NCBI GenBank assembly: GCA_963661945.1
Contig: CAVLDP010000008.1
Coordinates: forward strand, 4,214-68,213
Length of the DNA stretch: 64,000 bases
Origin: CAVLDP01 sp963661945
GTDB taxonomy: Bacteria > Bacillota > Clostridia > Lachnospirales > Lachnospiraceae
Reading direction: 5' to 3'
Shown: piece by piece, positions 8,618 to 17,590 of the stretch
Layout of the letters: every line of letters begins with the position of its first letter
Position numbering within the stretch: position 1 is the stretch's first letter
Made by a program: the position numbers and the translations under genes
Notes under the pieces: generated by a model
Seen by the model: only the letters and a program-made list of their open reading frames with translations
Databases searched by the model: none
What the model was told of the DNA's origin: nothing

Positions 8618-8637
8618 CTTTCATTACTATTCTATTA

Positions 8638-9252
8638 TTAATGAATCTCATATACAACGCAGGAAGAATCATCCTTGAATGAAGCGGTAATTGTACCTTC
8701 ATCATTCGTAGTCTCAAGTACTTCCCAATACTTACCAAGCTCCACATAATGAAGAATGATATAATTCTGATCTGCCTTGAAGCCTTCGAAGCTAATCTCA
8801 AGACCGGTCAGTGGCCAATTGGATGGCAATCCCATGGCAAACTCTGTCGCATAGGTTAATGACTCGCACTCAATCCCTGCTGCCTTAGCAAGTGAGAGGG
8901 CATAAGAGACTCCATGTGGATCTTCCTCTGTATCAAGTGCCTTCATGGCAATCTTGCCAAGTCCTGTGTGATAACAGGTAAGAATCGGTGTCGTCGGAAT
9001 TCTAGGGCTAATATAATATACCGGCTCCGCTGTAATTGTCGTGTAAGCAGTATTCAGTGTATTCACACCCAGTCTCTGCTGATGCATCGAATACAGATAC
9101 AGCTGCATTCCAAGAATCCCCTTCGCCACGCCTTCTGGCACTTCCTCTGTACTGTCGCTTGTAGTTGCATCTGCTGCGCATACACTAAGTGGTGCTGCAA
9201 ATGCCATCACAGATACAAGTGCAAGAGCAAGTATTCTCTTCTTCATCTTCAT
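8638..9252 (-). CDS. Secreted protein of unknown function
   Basis: I do not recognise a family. I start it at the ATG at 9252, which has a TGGAGGT site eight bases upstream; this gives 204 residues beginning MKMKKRILALALVSVMAF. The first about 26 residues form a clear signal peptide ending near VCAADA. No lipobox, LPxTG or membrane tail is seen, so it is probably released or loosely cell-associated. The mature part of about 175 residues has four cysteines. It stands alone between the veg terminator and ecfT. Confidence 0.75.
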   Translation of the reverse strand: MKMKKRILALALVSVMAFAAPLSVCAADATTSDSTEEVPEGVAKGILGMQLYLYSMHQQRLGVNTLNTAYTTITAEPVYYISPRIPTTPILTCYHTGLGKIAMKALDTEEDPHGVSYALSLAKAAGIECESLTYATEFAMGLPSNWPLTGLEISFEGFKADQNYIILHYVELGKYWEVLETTNDEGTITASFKDDSSCVVYEIH

Positions 9253-9328
9253 CACAAAAACCTCCATTCATAAAATAAGAGCGAGGCATTCGCCTCACTC
9301 CTATCATAATTGTATATACAATTGTAAG

Positions 9329-10129
9329 TCAATAGATAATTTCTACCAGAAGAAACAGGGCACTGACAAGGGCAATCCAGCGATAGGCCTTGTGATCCAG
9401 TGGCTGATACTTAAGTGGCTTCATCTTGGTTCGTCCTTCTCCGCCATTATAGCAGCGTGCTTCCATGGCAAGTGCCAGGTCATTGGCTCGGCGAAAGGCC
9501 GATACAAATAGCGGCACGAGAAGCGGAATCATGTTCTTCGCCTTCTCTATGATATTACCAGATTCAAAATCTGCCCCCCTGGCCATCTGCGCCTTCATGA
9601 TCTTGTCCGTCTCCTCTACAAGGATCGGTATAAATCGAAGAGCGATTGACATCATCATAGCAATCTCATGCACCGGAACATGCAGTCTGGTCAGAGAATG
9701 CAATGACTTCTCAAGTCCATCCGTCAACTGGTTTGGCGTGGTCGTCAGTGTCATAAGGCTGGTGCCGATAATCAGATAGATCATGCGAAATGTCATGAGA
9801 ATTGCATTTCTAAGACCTTCCACGGTAATTGTCAGCTTGTAGATGGATACAAGAGTCGTACCCGGTGTCAGGAAGAGGTTAAATACTCCTGCAATAATAA
9901 GAAGGACTACAATTCCTCTAAGGCCCTTGACCATGAAGGAAAATGGCACCTTGGACATGCGAATGATCAAAGCAAGAATCACTGTTGCAAGTATCGCGCC
10001 CGGCAATGAATCCACAATAAACAGGGCAATAATATATAATAAAGTTGTAAGCAATTTCACTCTAGGGTCCAGCTTATGAATCACGGAATCAGCCGGATAA
10101 TACTGGCCCAGGGTAATCTCTCGAAACAT
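9329..10129 (-). CDS. ecfT: Energy-coupling factor transporter transmembrane protein EcfT
   Basis: EcfT couples the two ATPases to vitamin- or metal-binding S-components in group II ECF importers. The 266-residue protein has about five to six membrane segments and the two Ala-Arg motifs of the coupling helices (MARGADF near residue 185 and MEARCYNGG near 230). Gene order A1-A2-T with short gaps is typical. No S-component gene lies in the window, as expected for a shared module that serves S-components encoded elsewhere. Confidence 0.93.
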   Translation of the reverse strand: MFREITLGQYYPADSVIHKLDPRVKLLTTLLYIIALFIVDSLPGAILATVILALIIRMSKVPFSFMVKGLRGIVVLLIIAGVFNLFLTPGTTLVSIYKLTITVEGLRNAILMTFRMIYLIIGTSLMTLTTTPNQLTDGLEKSLHSLTRLHVPVHEIAMMMSIALRFIPILVEETDKIMKAQMARGADFESGNIIEKAKNMIPLLVPLFVSAFRRANDLALAMEARCYNGGEGRTKMKPLKYQPLDHKAYRWIALVSALFLLVEIIY

Positions 10130-10174
10130 ATAACTCCAATCAAATCTCTATATCATATGAAATGTGAATCTCTA

Positions 10175-11026
10175 TCAGCTCTTGCCATAGAGTCGCAAAA
10201 TCTCAGCTTTCGCTTCCGCCACTGTCGTCGCATCCACGCCGACTGGGAAGCCTGCCTCTCTCATCTCATGCATGAGATAAGTCACCTGCGGTGCAGCAAG
10301 GCCAATCTCCTCGAGTTCCTTGTAATGACGAAAAACCTCCTTAGGCTGGTCATCATACTTGACCCGGCCCTGGTCCATCACAATGATTCGGTCGACATAA
10401 TTTGCCACATCTTCCATGCTATGGCTGACAAGAATAATGGTAGATCCTGCATGTGAATGCATCTCTGAGATCAGTTCCAGAATCTCATCTCTTCCCTTCG
10501 GATCCAGTCCAGCGGTTGGTTCATCCAGGATTAACACTGCCGGCTTCATGGCAAGCACGCCAGCAATTGCAGCACGTCTCTTCTGTCCGCCAGACAGTTC
10601 AAATGGTGATGCATCCACGCACTCCTCCGGCAGATGCACAGCGCGAAGTGCTTCAAAGACGCGGATCGAAGTCTCGCCCTCATCGAGTCCCTGATTCTTG
10701 GGACCAAATGCCACATCCTCATAGACCGTTGTCTCAAAGAGCTGGTGTTCCGGATACTGGAAGACCATCCCCACCTGAGTACGAAGATCCTTCAGGTTAT
10801 AATCCTTGTCATAGATATCCTGGCCGTTATAGTAGATTGCTCCTTCTGTTGCGTGAAGAAGACCATTCATATGCTGAACCAGGGTTGACTTACCAGAACC
10901 TGTATGACCGATAATTCCCACAAACTCTCCATCGTCAATCCTAAGATTCACATGGTCGAGCGCAGTAACCTCGTATGCTGTTCCAGTACTGTATCTATAA
11001 GAAATGTCATCAAGTATCAAAGACAT
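10175..11026 (-). CDS. ecfA2: Energy-coupling factor ATPase EcfA2
   Basis: A 283-residue ABC ATPase with Walker A GHTGSGKST (about residue 40), Q-loop VFQYPEHQLFE, signature LSGGQKRRAAIAG and Walker B VLILDEPTAGLD. The Q-loop wording and position between ecfA1 and ecfT mark it as the second ATPase of the ECF module. It overlaps ecfA1 by 10 bp. The subunit sits on the cytoplasmic face with EcfA1 and EcfT. Confidence 0.93.
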   Translation of the reverse strand: MSLILDDISYRYSTGTAYEVTALDHVNLRIDDGEFVGIIGHTGSGKSTLVQHMNGLLHATEGAIYYNGQDIYDKDYNLKDLRTQVGMVFQYPEHQLFETTVYEDVAFGPKNQGLDEGETSIRVFEALRAVHLPEECVDASPFELSGGQKRRAAIAGVLAMKPAVLILDEPTAGLDPKGRDEILELISEMHSHAGSTIILVSHSMEDVANYVDRIIVMDQGRVKYDDQPKEVFRHYKELEEIGLAAPQVTYLMHEMREAGFPVGVDATTVAEAKAEILRLYGKS

Positions 11027-11877
11027 GTGCTACTACTCCTAAGGGCTTCTATCAATTCCTCTCTCGTAAGTATGCCATCCGGAATTGGAAGGCCAGCTTG
11101 CTTCAGCTCGTACGCAAGCTCTGTGATTTGGGGAACCGCCAGCCTGTATTCCTTCAATTCCTCTACTCTGGAGAAAATCTCCCTCGGCTTGCCCTGCATT
11201 ACAACCTTGCCCTTATCCATCACATAGACATAGTCCGAGCCAACAACTTCCTCCATGTAGTGCGTGATGAGGAGAATGGTAACCCCCTTCTTCTCATTTA
11301 ACTCATGAATCGCAGCAAGAACTTCTCTACGTCCATCTGGATCAAGCATTGCTGTCGGCTCATCTAAAATGATACATTTGGGTTCCATGGCCATAACGCC
11401 GGCAATTGCAACTCTCTGCTTCTGTCCACCAGACAGCTTATTCGGGGAATGCTCTCGATATTCCCACATTCCAACATTCTTAAGGCTTCTCTCAACCCTC
11501 TCCCAGATCTCATCGGTTGGCACACCAATATTCTCCGGTCCAAAAGCCACATCCTCTTCCACAATGGATGCGATAATCTGATTATCTGGATTCTGGAAGA
11601 CCATACCGGCAGTTTGCCTGATTGGCAGAAGATTATTCGCATCGAGCGCATCCTTGCCATCAATCACAAGCGTGCCATCTGACGGACTAAGCAGGGCATT
11701 CATATGCTTGGCCAGGGTAGATTTACCTGAACCATTGTGTCCCAGAATCGAGATGAATTGTCCAGGCTCTATCGTAAGGTCTACACCATCAAGTGCAGTA
11801 AGTATCGCCTCGACATTGCCCTCGTCATCTCTCTTAAAATATTCATGTACTAGATTTCTAGCCTCAATAATACCCAT
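11017..11877 (-). CDS. ecfA1: Energy-coupling factor ATPase EcfA1
   Basis: A 286-residue ABC ATPase with Walker A GHNGSGKST, Q-loop VFQNPDNQI, signature LSGGQKQRVAIAG and Walker B CIILDEPTAMLD. The NPDNQ Q-loop is typical of EcfA1. It is the first gene of the ecfA1-ecfA2-ecfT set and is preceded closely by trmL on the same strand. Confidence 0.93.
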   Translation of the reverse strand: MGIIEARNLVHEYFKRDDEGNVEAILTALDGVDLTIEPGQFISILGHNGSGKSTLAKHMNALLSPSDGTLVIDGKDALDANNLLPIRQTAGMVFQNPDNQIIASIVEEDVAFGPENIGVPTDEIWERVERSLKNVGMWEYREHSPNKLSGGQKQRVAIAGVMAMEPKCIILDEPTAMLDPDGRREVLAAIHELNEKKGVTILLITHYMEEVVGSDYVYVMDKGKVVMQGKPREIFSRVEELKEYRLAVPQITELAYELKQAGLPIPDGILTREELIEALRSSSTCL

Positions 11878-11888
11878 GGGCTTCCTCT

Positions 11889-12386
11889 CTACCAGTGTAA
11901 CCTATGCAGCTCTCCTTCAAGCTCCATCTCGCCAAAACCATTCTGTCTAAGAGCCTCGTAGAGAACCACTGCAACCGAATTCGACAAATTGAGTGAGCGA
12001 ATCTCGCTCTTCATAGGAATACGAATGCATTCGTCTGGATGTTGCACCAGAATCTCCTCCGGAATACCTGCGCTTTCCTTGCCAAACATAATGTAGCAGT
12101 CCGGCTCAAAATCAACATCTGAATAGACATGCTTCGCCTTCGTGGTTGCCATATAAATCTTGGCATCTGGATTCTTCTGACAGAAATCATCCCAGTTGTC
12201 ATACATCGTGACATCTAAGTCCTTCCAGTAGTCCATACCCGCTCTCTTCAGCTGCTTGTCACTAATGGTAAAGCCCAGCGGTTCAATCAAATGAAGCTTG
12301 GTGCCAGTTGCCACACATGTTCTACCAATATTTCCTGTATTAGCCGGAATCTCTGGCTCATATAATACAATATTAAGTGCTGACAT
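11889..12386 (-). CDS. trmL: tRNA (cytidine(34)-2'-O)-methyltransferase
   Basis: A 165-residue SPOUT-fold methyltransferase, the minimal length of TrmL/YibK proteins that methylate the ribose of the wobble nucleotide in tRNA-Leu. Typical segments are YEPEIPANTGNIGRTC at residue 8 and the C-terminal knot with LNLSNSVAVVLYEALRQ. It lies 3 bp from the aminotransferase gene and 11 bp from ecfA1, so it belongs to the same transcript. Confidence 0.93.
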   Translation of the reverse strand: MSALNIVLYEPEIPANTGNIGRTCVATGTKLHLIEPLGFTISDKQLKRAGMDYWKDLDVTMYDNWDDFCQKNPDAKIYMATTKAKHVYSDVDFEPDCYIMFGKESAGIPEEILVQHPDECIRIPMKSEIRSLNLSNSVAVVLYEALRQNGFGEMELEGELHRLHW

Positions 12387-12389
12387 ATC

Positions 12390-13553
12390 CTATCCTCTAA
12401 GCTCCGTCACAAATTCTTCAAGACGATTCATAGCTTCTTTCAGCTTCTCCAGCGAATACGCATAAGAGATTCGAAGATATCCCTCTCCACAATCTCCAAA
12501 TGCTGTTCCTGGAACAGCAGCGACCTTCTTGGTCTCTAAGAACTTCGTCGCAAATTCCTCTGATGTCATACCAAATTCCTTGATGCATGGGAAAATATAG
12601 AATGCTCCAAAAGGCTCGAAACACTCAATGCCCATATCACGGAATCGCTTCAGCAGATAGCGCCGTCTTCCATTATATTCATCCCGCATCGCTGCAACTT
12701 CGTCATCGCAATTTCGAATTGCCTCAATTGCTGCGTACTGACTGGTGGTAGGTGCACACATAATGCAGTACTGGTGAATCTTGAGCATCTGCTTCAGAAT
12801 AGCCTCGGGTCCACAGACATAACCAAGTCTCCAGCCCGTCATAGCATAGGCCTTGGAGAAACCATTGATATAGATTGTCCGCTCCTTCATCCCAGGAAGG
12901 GCTGCGATGGATTCGTGCTTCTCTAAGTAACACAGCTCCGAATAGATCTCATCCGTCAGTACGAAGATATCATGCTTCTTCACAACCTCAGCAATTGCTA
13001 CGATATCCTCATGCTCTAATACTGCTCCCGTTGGATTATTAGGAAATGGAAGAACGAGAATCTTGGTCTTCTCTGTAATCGCATCCTCAAGTTCCTGTGC
13101 CGTTAGACGGAACTCATTCTCTGCCTTCAGGTTAATCACAACCGGCTTGCCACCAGCAAGGGTTACGCAAGGCAGATAAGAGACATAGCTCGGCTGTGGA
13201 ATCAGCACCTCATCGCCTGGATCAAGCATTGCGCGAAATGCCACATCGATTCCCTCGCTTCCGCCGACTGTCATCATCATCTCATCCACTGGATTATAGT
13301 GGAGGTTGTATCTGCGCGCCAGATAATCTGCAATCTCTATCTTCAGTTCCTTAAGACCTGCATTCGAAGTATAGAAGGTGCGTCCCTGCTCCAAGGAATA
13401 GATTGCTTCCTCGCGAATGCGCCAAGGTGTCTCAAAATCAGGCTCTCCTACGCCAAGCGAAATCGCATCCTGCATCTCGCTTACGATATCGAAGAACTTA
13501 CGAATACCTGATGGTTGAATTGTCGTAATTGTTTTATTCAGTGGATCTCTCAT
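12390..13553 (-). CDS. PLP-dependent class I aminotransferase
   Basis: A 387-residue fold-type I aminotransferase. The PLP lysine lies in NGFSKAYAMTGWRLGYV near residue 232, with the PLP-contacting PFPNNPTGAV near 165 and TDEIYSEL near 200. The family includes PatA-type N-acetyl-LL-diaminopimelate aminotransferases and aspartate or aromatic aminotransferases; the sequence alone does not settle the substrate. Its start overlaps the stop of an Lrp/AsnC regulator by 1 bp, a frequent pairing in which the regulator responds to an amino acid. Confidence 0.88.
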   Translation of the reverse strand: MRDPLNKTITTIQPSGIRKFFDIVSEMQDAISLGVGEPDFETPWRIREEAIYSLEQGRTFYTSNAGLKELKIEIADYLARRYNLHYNPVDEMMMTVGGSEGIDVAFRAMLDPGDEVLIPQPSYVSYLPCVTLAGGKPVVINLKAENEFRLTAQELEDAITEKTKILVLPFPNNPTGAVLEHEDIVAIAEVVKKHDIFVLTDEIYSELCYLEKHESIAALPGMKERTIYINGFSKAYAMTGWRLGYVCGPEAILKQMLKIHQYCIMCAPTTSQYAAIEAIRNCDDEVAAMRDEYNGRRRYLLKRFRDMGIECFEPFGAFYIFPCIKEFGMTSEEFATKFLETKKVAAVPGTAFGDCGEGYLRISYAYSLEKLKEAMNRLEEFVTELRG

Positions 13554-14032
13554 TATACCATCATCACCCTTTCATCCTTAGGTGGTTCCACCATAATGGT
13601 ACCGTGGTCTTTGTATTTCTTCAGTATAAAATTCGTCTTGGTGCTAAGCACAGAATCCAGCGTAGACAGCTTGGAAGATACGAATTCTGCCACCTCACGA
13701 AGGGACTTACCCTCAAGAGTAACCATGAAGTCCATACCACCAGAGATCAGGTAAATGGACTGCACCTCTGGATAGTTATAAATACGCTGTGCAACCTTGT
13801 CGAAGCCCATTCCTCTCTGTGGTGTAACCTGCACTTCAATCATGGCGGTAACCTTCTCGATACCAGCCTTGTCCCAGTTAATCATGGTGTTATAGCCACA
13901 GATAATGTGTTCATTTTCCATGGCCTCAAGTTCCTTCACAATCTCAGTCTCAGGAACATCCAGCATAATCGCGAGGTCCGCTAAGTCAATTCTGCTGTTC
14001 TTCTCAATGTGATGTAAAATCTTCTCTCTCAT
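13553..14032 (-). CDS. Lrp/AsnC-family transcriptional regulator
   Basis: A 159-residue regulator with an N-terminal winged-helix part (residues 1-50; MLDVPETEIVKELEAM resembles the recognition region) and a C-terminal RAM amino-acid-binding domain (about 65-145). The gene is translationally coupled to the aminotransferase and likely controls the aminotransferase-trmL-ecf transcript or amino-acid metabolism more broadly. The effector is unknown. Confidence 0.88.
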   Translation of the reverse strand: MREKILHHIEKNSRIDLADLAIMLDVPETEIVKELEAMENEHIICGYNTMINWDKAGIEKVTAMIEVQVTPQRGMGFDKVAQRIYNYPEVQSIYLISGGMDFMVTLEGKSLREVAEFVSSKLSTLDSVLSTKTNFILKKYKDHGTIMVEPPKDERVMMV

Positions 14033-14043
14033 TCTATTTCCTC

Positions 14044-15024
14044 CTATACCACCTGGTATAATTCGTCGGGGCTTGGCGGCTCTAGGAATCGCCTCTCATC
14101 CCCATTTATAATCACTCTATCATTCGAATCTGTTACCTTACCGATAATCGTCGCAGGAATCCCTTCCTGCTTCATGGCTCGCGCAAGTCCCAGTCCGTCC
14201 TCAGCTGCCATAAGCATAGCTCCGCTACTAATCAGCTTATAAGGATTGATACCAAAGAACTCCGTCACCTCTACCGTCTCCTGACGAAGCGGGATTGCCT
14301 TAAGGTCAATGTCAAGGCCAACACCAGATGCCTCTGCCATCTCCCACAAAGCTCCAAAGATGCCTCCCTCCGTCACATCATGCATGGCACTCACGCCATA
14401 ATTCACTGCAACGCGAGAATCCGCTACAACAGAGATATACTGATCCATCTCCTTGGCTGCATCGATAATATGATGAGGCAAGCGAGTGAGAAGTTCTTCT
14501 TCCTTCGCTTTGGCGATAATGGAGGTTCCTTCCAGGCCAATCCACTTGGTCACTAGAATATCCATGCCAGGACGCGCTCCTGCAGTCGAGATCATCTTGT
14601 CCTTCTTCACCTTGCCAACGCCTGTCACACTAATCAGCGGCTGATTAACCGCCGCTGTAACCTCCGTATGACCACCCATAATCTCAATATCAAGCTTCTG
14701 ACACTCCGTCTCTACCTGCTCCATAATGCGCTTAAGAGCAATCTCTCTCGTGCCATCCGGAAGCAGGATTGTCAGCATAATACCTATCGGCTCTGCACCT
14801 GCCGATGCAATATCATTTGCCGTGATAAGGGCCGCCAATCGTCCAATATCGTCCGCCGTTGCAGTGATTGGATCTGTAGACATTACAAGGCACTCATCCG
14901 ACTCAAGACGAAGAGCAGCACAATCCTCGCCTACGCCCGCGCCAAGTATAACCTCCGGCCGTCTGGTCTTTATCTGCTTCATCACTGCTCTCTTCAGTAC
15001 ATTCTCCGGGACTTTACCTATCTG
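14044..15024 (-). CDS. AIR synthase-related (HypE-like) protein, GTG start
   Basis: A PurM-fold ATP-binding protein of about 326 residues. The motif GVGEDCAAL near the N-terminus, STDPITATADD, MGGHTEVT and DVTEGGIFGALWEMAEAS match the HypE/AIR-synthase-related group. I choose the GTG at 15024 because a perfect AAGGAG site lies six bases upstream; the ATG at 15051 lies directly behind a hairpin and has no ribosome site. HypE proper works in NiFe-hydrogenase maturation, but no hyp gene is present and the C-terminal cysteine expected of HypE is absent (the frame ends PDELYQVV), so a different, unknown role is likely. Confidence 0.82.
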   Translation of the reverse strand, partial: QIGKVPENVLKRAVMKQIKTRRPEVILGAGVGEDCAALRLESDECLVMSTDPITATADDIGRLAALITANDIASAGAEPIGIMLTILLPDGTREIALKRIMEQVETECQKLDIEIMGGHTEVTAAVNQPLISVTGVGKVKKDKMISTAGARPGMDILVTKWIGLEGTSIIAKAKEEELLTRLPHHIIDAAKEMDQYISVVADSRVAVNYGVSAMHDVTEGGIFGALWEMAEASGVGLDIDLKAIPLRQETVEVTEFFGINPYKLISSGAMLMAAEDGLGLARAMKQEGIPATIIGKVTDSNDRVIINGDERRFLEPPSPDELYQVV

Positions 15025-15054
15025 CACAATTATCTCCTTCTTATATGCCATAAG

Positions 15055-15086
15055 AGGCTGCCCCGAAAATTCGAAGCAGCCTGTTT
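15055..15086 (-). terminator. Hairpin after the VanW-family gene
   Basis: AGGCTGC at 15055-15061 pairs with GCAGCCT at 15076-15082. On the minus strand the T tract after the stem is poor; on the plus strand it is better (GTTTT). It separates the VanW gene from the HypE-like gene and may be a weak or partial terminator. Confidence 0.4.
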
Positions 15087-15092
15087 TAATCT

Positions 15093-16622
15093 CTATTGTG
15101 ACACAACTTGTGTCGTATCCTGCGTCGCATCTTGCGTCGTATCTGTTGTCGCCGCGGTGGCGCCAGTATACTTGGCAATCGCTGCATTAATCGTGGCCTC
15201 ATCCTGCGTTGCAATCGCAGCATTCATAGCAGCTGTGGCCTCAGGACTTGCTGATGCGATACCAATCGAGCGAACCTCATTTGAGACATTATACCTGGAA
15301 TTATTGTAAATGCGGCGTTCTGTCTCCACACCATCCACCGTCACAATCTTCCATAGACGAGCTGTGTATCCTGTATGCGATTTCTGCGTCCTCTGTGCAT
15401 ACCCTATCGGCTGATCAGCTGCCGCAACAAATTCTACCGCAGGAGCTGTCTCTGAGGTAATCTCACTCTCAAATGTCACTACACGGTTACTATCTCTTGT
15501 CTCAACGCCATATACATTGAAGGTTATCGTATTACCATCCGTAATTCCCTCAATATATACCGGATAATCCTGGTTGTTCTTGAACTGGAAATCCTTGGAT
15601 GTTCCGGCGATTGCTGCATCCATGGACGGCTCTACATAAGATACAATCATCGAATGTGCAGATCTGGTCACAATCTCAAGCTCTGCACGCATCACAGCAT
15701 TATATAATGTCGTCGACACCTGACAGATTCCGCCACCATAAGTCTCAACGGTCGTTCCATTCTCATAGGAGCCAGCTAGGGCATAGCCATTCTCCGCTGT
15801 CATCGGATTTACCGTCTCCGCAACGGAAATGGTCTCTCCCGGATAGAGAATCAGGCCATTTAGCTTGGACGCTCCATTTGCCACATTAGTCTTACGAGCA
15901 GAGCTGGATGTATGATAATCCGTGGTATAGGTTCCCAGAAGATCCTGAATCACAGACAGCTCTTCCGCCGTACCCTCCGGCTCGACATCCTCCACAACAA
16001 GCTCAAGCTCTGCATTCTCACCCGTCCAGCTGGTCTGCACGAAGGTCTGAATCTTGGACACAGATTCTGCAATCTGAACCTCTCTACCGGCTGTTCCTTC
16101 GATAAATGAGAAGCCCTCTGATGTATGCTTCAGAGTAGCATTGGTACAAGGAATATCAAGAGTAGATGACTTCTCTTCCAGATAGTCTGAGGCAGTACCT
16201 TCATCAATTGCAAGGGAAATGCTAAAATCATGTCCACTTCCATCCTCAAGCTCACGCGCTGCAGCATATCGCTCCAGAATGTTACCCTCAAGGCCATAAT
16301 TCAGTGCACGCTCTGCCACGTCAGAATTTCTCGCAGTAAGTCCAATGTCGCTAGGTCTGGCCCAAACGAAGTTATCTCCAGCCTCTAGCACAAAGATGGC
16401 ATCATCATACTGAGCCAAATAATCAGCCACAACTTCATTTGCCTCATCCAGAGTCATCCCGGACACATCTACGCCAGCAATCGAGATTCCCTGCGGAATC
16501 GTCGTGCGTTCTGCCTCCTCCCCTGATTTGGCAAAAACATAGGTGCTAGCAAGTCCCAGCCCCAAGACCATCAGTGAAATTGCTAAGAATATATAGTTTT
16601 TCCTTAATTTATTTTTCTTCAT
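15093..16622 (-). CDS. VanW-family cell-wall-associated protein
   Basis: About 509 residues from the ATG at 16622 (MKKNKLRKNYIFLAI), giving a short cytoplasmic start and one membrane anchor near residues 8-28. The outer part has a peptidoglycan-binding-4-like region (about 60-230), the VanW domain with YPGETISVAETVNP and GGGICQVSTTLYNA (about 265-400), then a G5-like segment and a Thr/Gln/Asp-rich tail from a 12-bp DNA repeat at 15110-15145. VanW domains are common in clostridial surface proteins, but their chemistry is not established. An upstream ATG at 16664 is possible; neither has a strong ribosome site. Confidence 0.85.
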   Translation of the reverse strand: MKKNKLRKNYIFLAISLMVLGLGLASTYVFAKSGEEAERTTIPQGISIAGVDVSGMTLDEANEVVADYLAQYDDAIFVLEAGDNFVWARPSDIGLTARNSDVAERALNYGLEGNILERYAAARELEDGSGHDFSISLAIDEGTASDYLEEKSSTLDIPCTNATLKHTSEGFSFIEGTAGREVQIAESVSKIQTFVQTSWTGENAELELVVEDVEPEGTAEELSVIQDLLGTYTTDYHTSSSARKTNVANGASKLNGLILYPGETISVAETVNPMTAENGYALAGSYENGTTVETYGGGICQVSTTLYNAVMRAELEIVTRSAHSMIVSYVEPSMDAAIAGTSKDFQFKNNQDYPVYIEGITDGNTITFNVYGVETRDSNRVVTFESEITSETAPAVEFVAAADQPIGYAQRTQKSHTGYTARLWKIVTVDGVETERRIYNNSRYNVSNEVRSIGIASASPEATAAMNAAIATQDEATINAAIAKYTGATAATTDTTQDATQDTTQVVSQ

Positions 16623-16773
16623 ATGAGTAAAAGCAATAATGCCAATGAATGGCAATGAAGCCAACGTAATTTGTCGGCAATTTTCATGGTTTGTATTTTA
16701 CACACTAGTATGCGTCTTTTCAATAAGAAAAGCCACGAATCTAATTGCAGTTTTAGTTAGTTTTTAGTATATT

Positions 16774-16875
16774 CTAGAGAAAGGCTGCGAGAACCATTGT
16801 CGCTAACATACATACGACGAGGACAATGACAATTACTGCAGCGATTATCTGGTTACGTTTTGATTTCTTATACAT
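16774..16875 (-). CDS. Small single-span membrane protein (33 aa)
   Basis: A short open frame encodes MYKKSKRNQIIAAVIVIVLV and thirteen further mostly hydrophobic residues, ending in a stop at 16774. The layout is a basic start followed by one membrane helix, typical of genuine small membrane proteins in Clostridia. A weak GGTAGGT site lies about six bases upstream. It is divergent from the TPR gene and upstream of the VanW gene. No function can be given. Confidence 0.5.
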   Translation of the reverse strand: MYKKSKRNQIIAAVIVIVLVVCMLATMVLAAFL

Positions 16876-16921
16876 ACGAATACCTACCAATCTCCAATCT
16901 ATTTCAGGAGGATTTTTATCT

Positions 16922-17590
16922 ATGATGCCACTACTCGGGCTTGTACTAATTACATGTGTGGTACTATCCCTTAGAATTCACTACTTAGACAAGAAAGAAT
17001 CTGAATCCAGCGATGACTTCTGGTCTCGCGAACAGAAGGCCAACACAACCGTTAAGACCAACATCGCAGACCTTCCCTATCTTACCATTCCTATAGACAA
17101 ATTTCCAACGGATTTTATGTCAGATCCAGAAGCTGTCCGTCTGAATTATGCTCTCATTGCACTGAGCAAGGAACCGATTCTGAATCTGAACCATATGACC
17201 AACACTGACCTAAAGCTTAACTTCGGCGCCAATAACTTCAAGAAAATGCAGGCCATCGGCGAGAATTACAACAAGCTCATCATCTGTCTCAAGGACTACG
17301 CTGCCATTCTAAAGGAAAACGGTCGCCTAAATGATGCCATCCGTGTTCTCGAATATGGTGTTGAAATCAAGTCGGATATCTCAGCCAACTACACCATGTT
17401 AGCTGACCTCTATCTTGAGACCAATCAGCCCGAGCGAATCAAGGGGCTAATCTCCACCATTCATTCCATGGACTTGGTCCTGGAGCAATCTATTCTGAAG
17501 TATCTCTATGATTCACTGGAGAAGGCCGGCCTCACTGTAGAGACTCCATCGACGTCTGAGACCCCAATTGATGAACTTACGATCGATTAA
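16922..17590 (+). CDS. Membrane-anchored TPR-like protein
   Basis: From the ATG at 16922, which has AGGAGG ten bases upstream, the protein is 222 residues. It begins with one membrane helix (about residues 3-20), then a charged linker and a helical C-terminal half with the tetratricopeptide-like phrases LKENGRLNDAIRVLEYGVEI and ADLYLETNQPERIKGLI. The anchor plus TPR suggests a scaffold at the membrane. Its last 14 bp overlap convergently with the exonuclease gene. The function is unknown. Confidence 0.75.
   Translation: MMPLLGLVLITCVVLSLRIHYLDKKESESSDDFWSREQKANTTVKTNIADLPYLTIPIDKFPTDFMSDPEAVRLNYALIALSKEPILNLNHMTNTDLKLNFGANNFKKMQAIGENYNKLIICLKDYAAILKENGRLNDAIRVLEYGVEIKSDISANYTMLADLYLETNQPERIKGLISTIHSMDLVLEQSILKYLYDSLEKAGLTVETPSTSETPIDELTID

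Noticed and set aside
14044..15051. ATG at 15051 as start of the HypE-like gene
   Set aside because: It directly follows a hairpin without a ribosome site, whereas the GTG at 15024 has a perfect AAGGAG at good distance.
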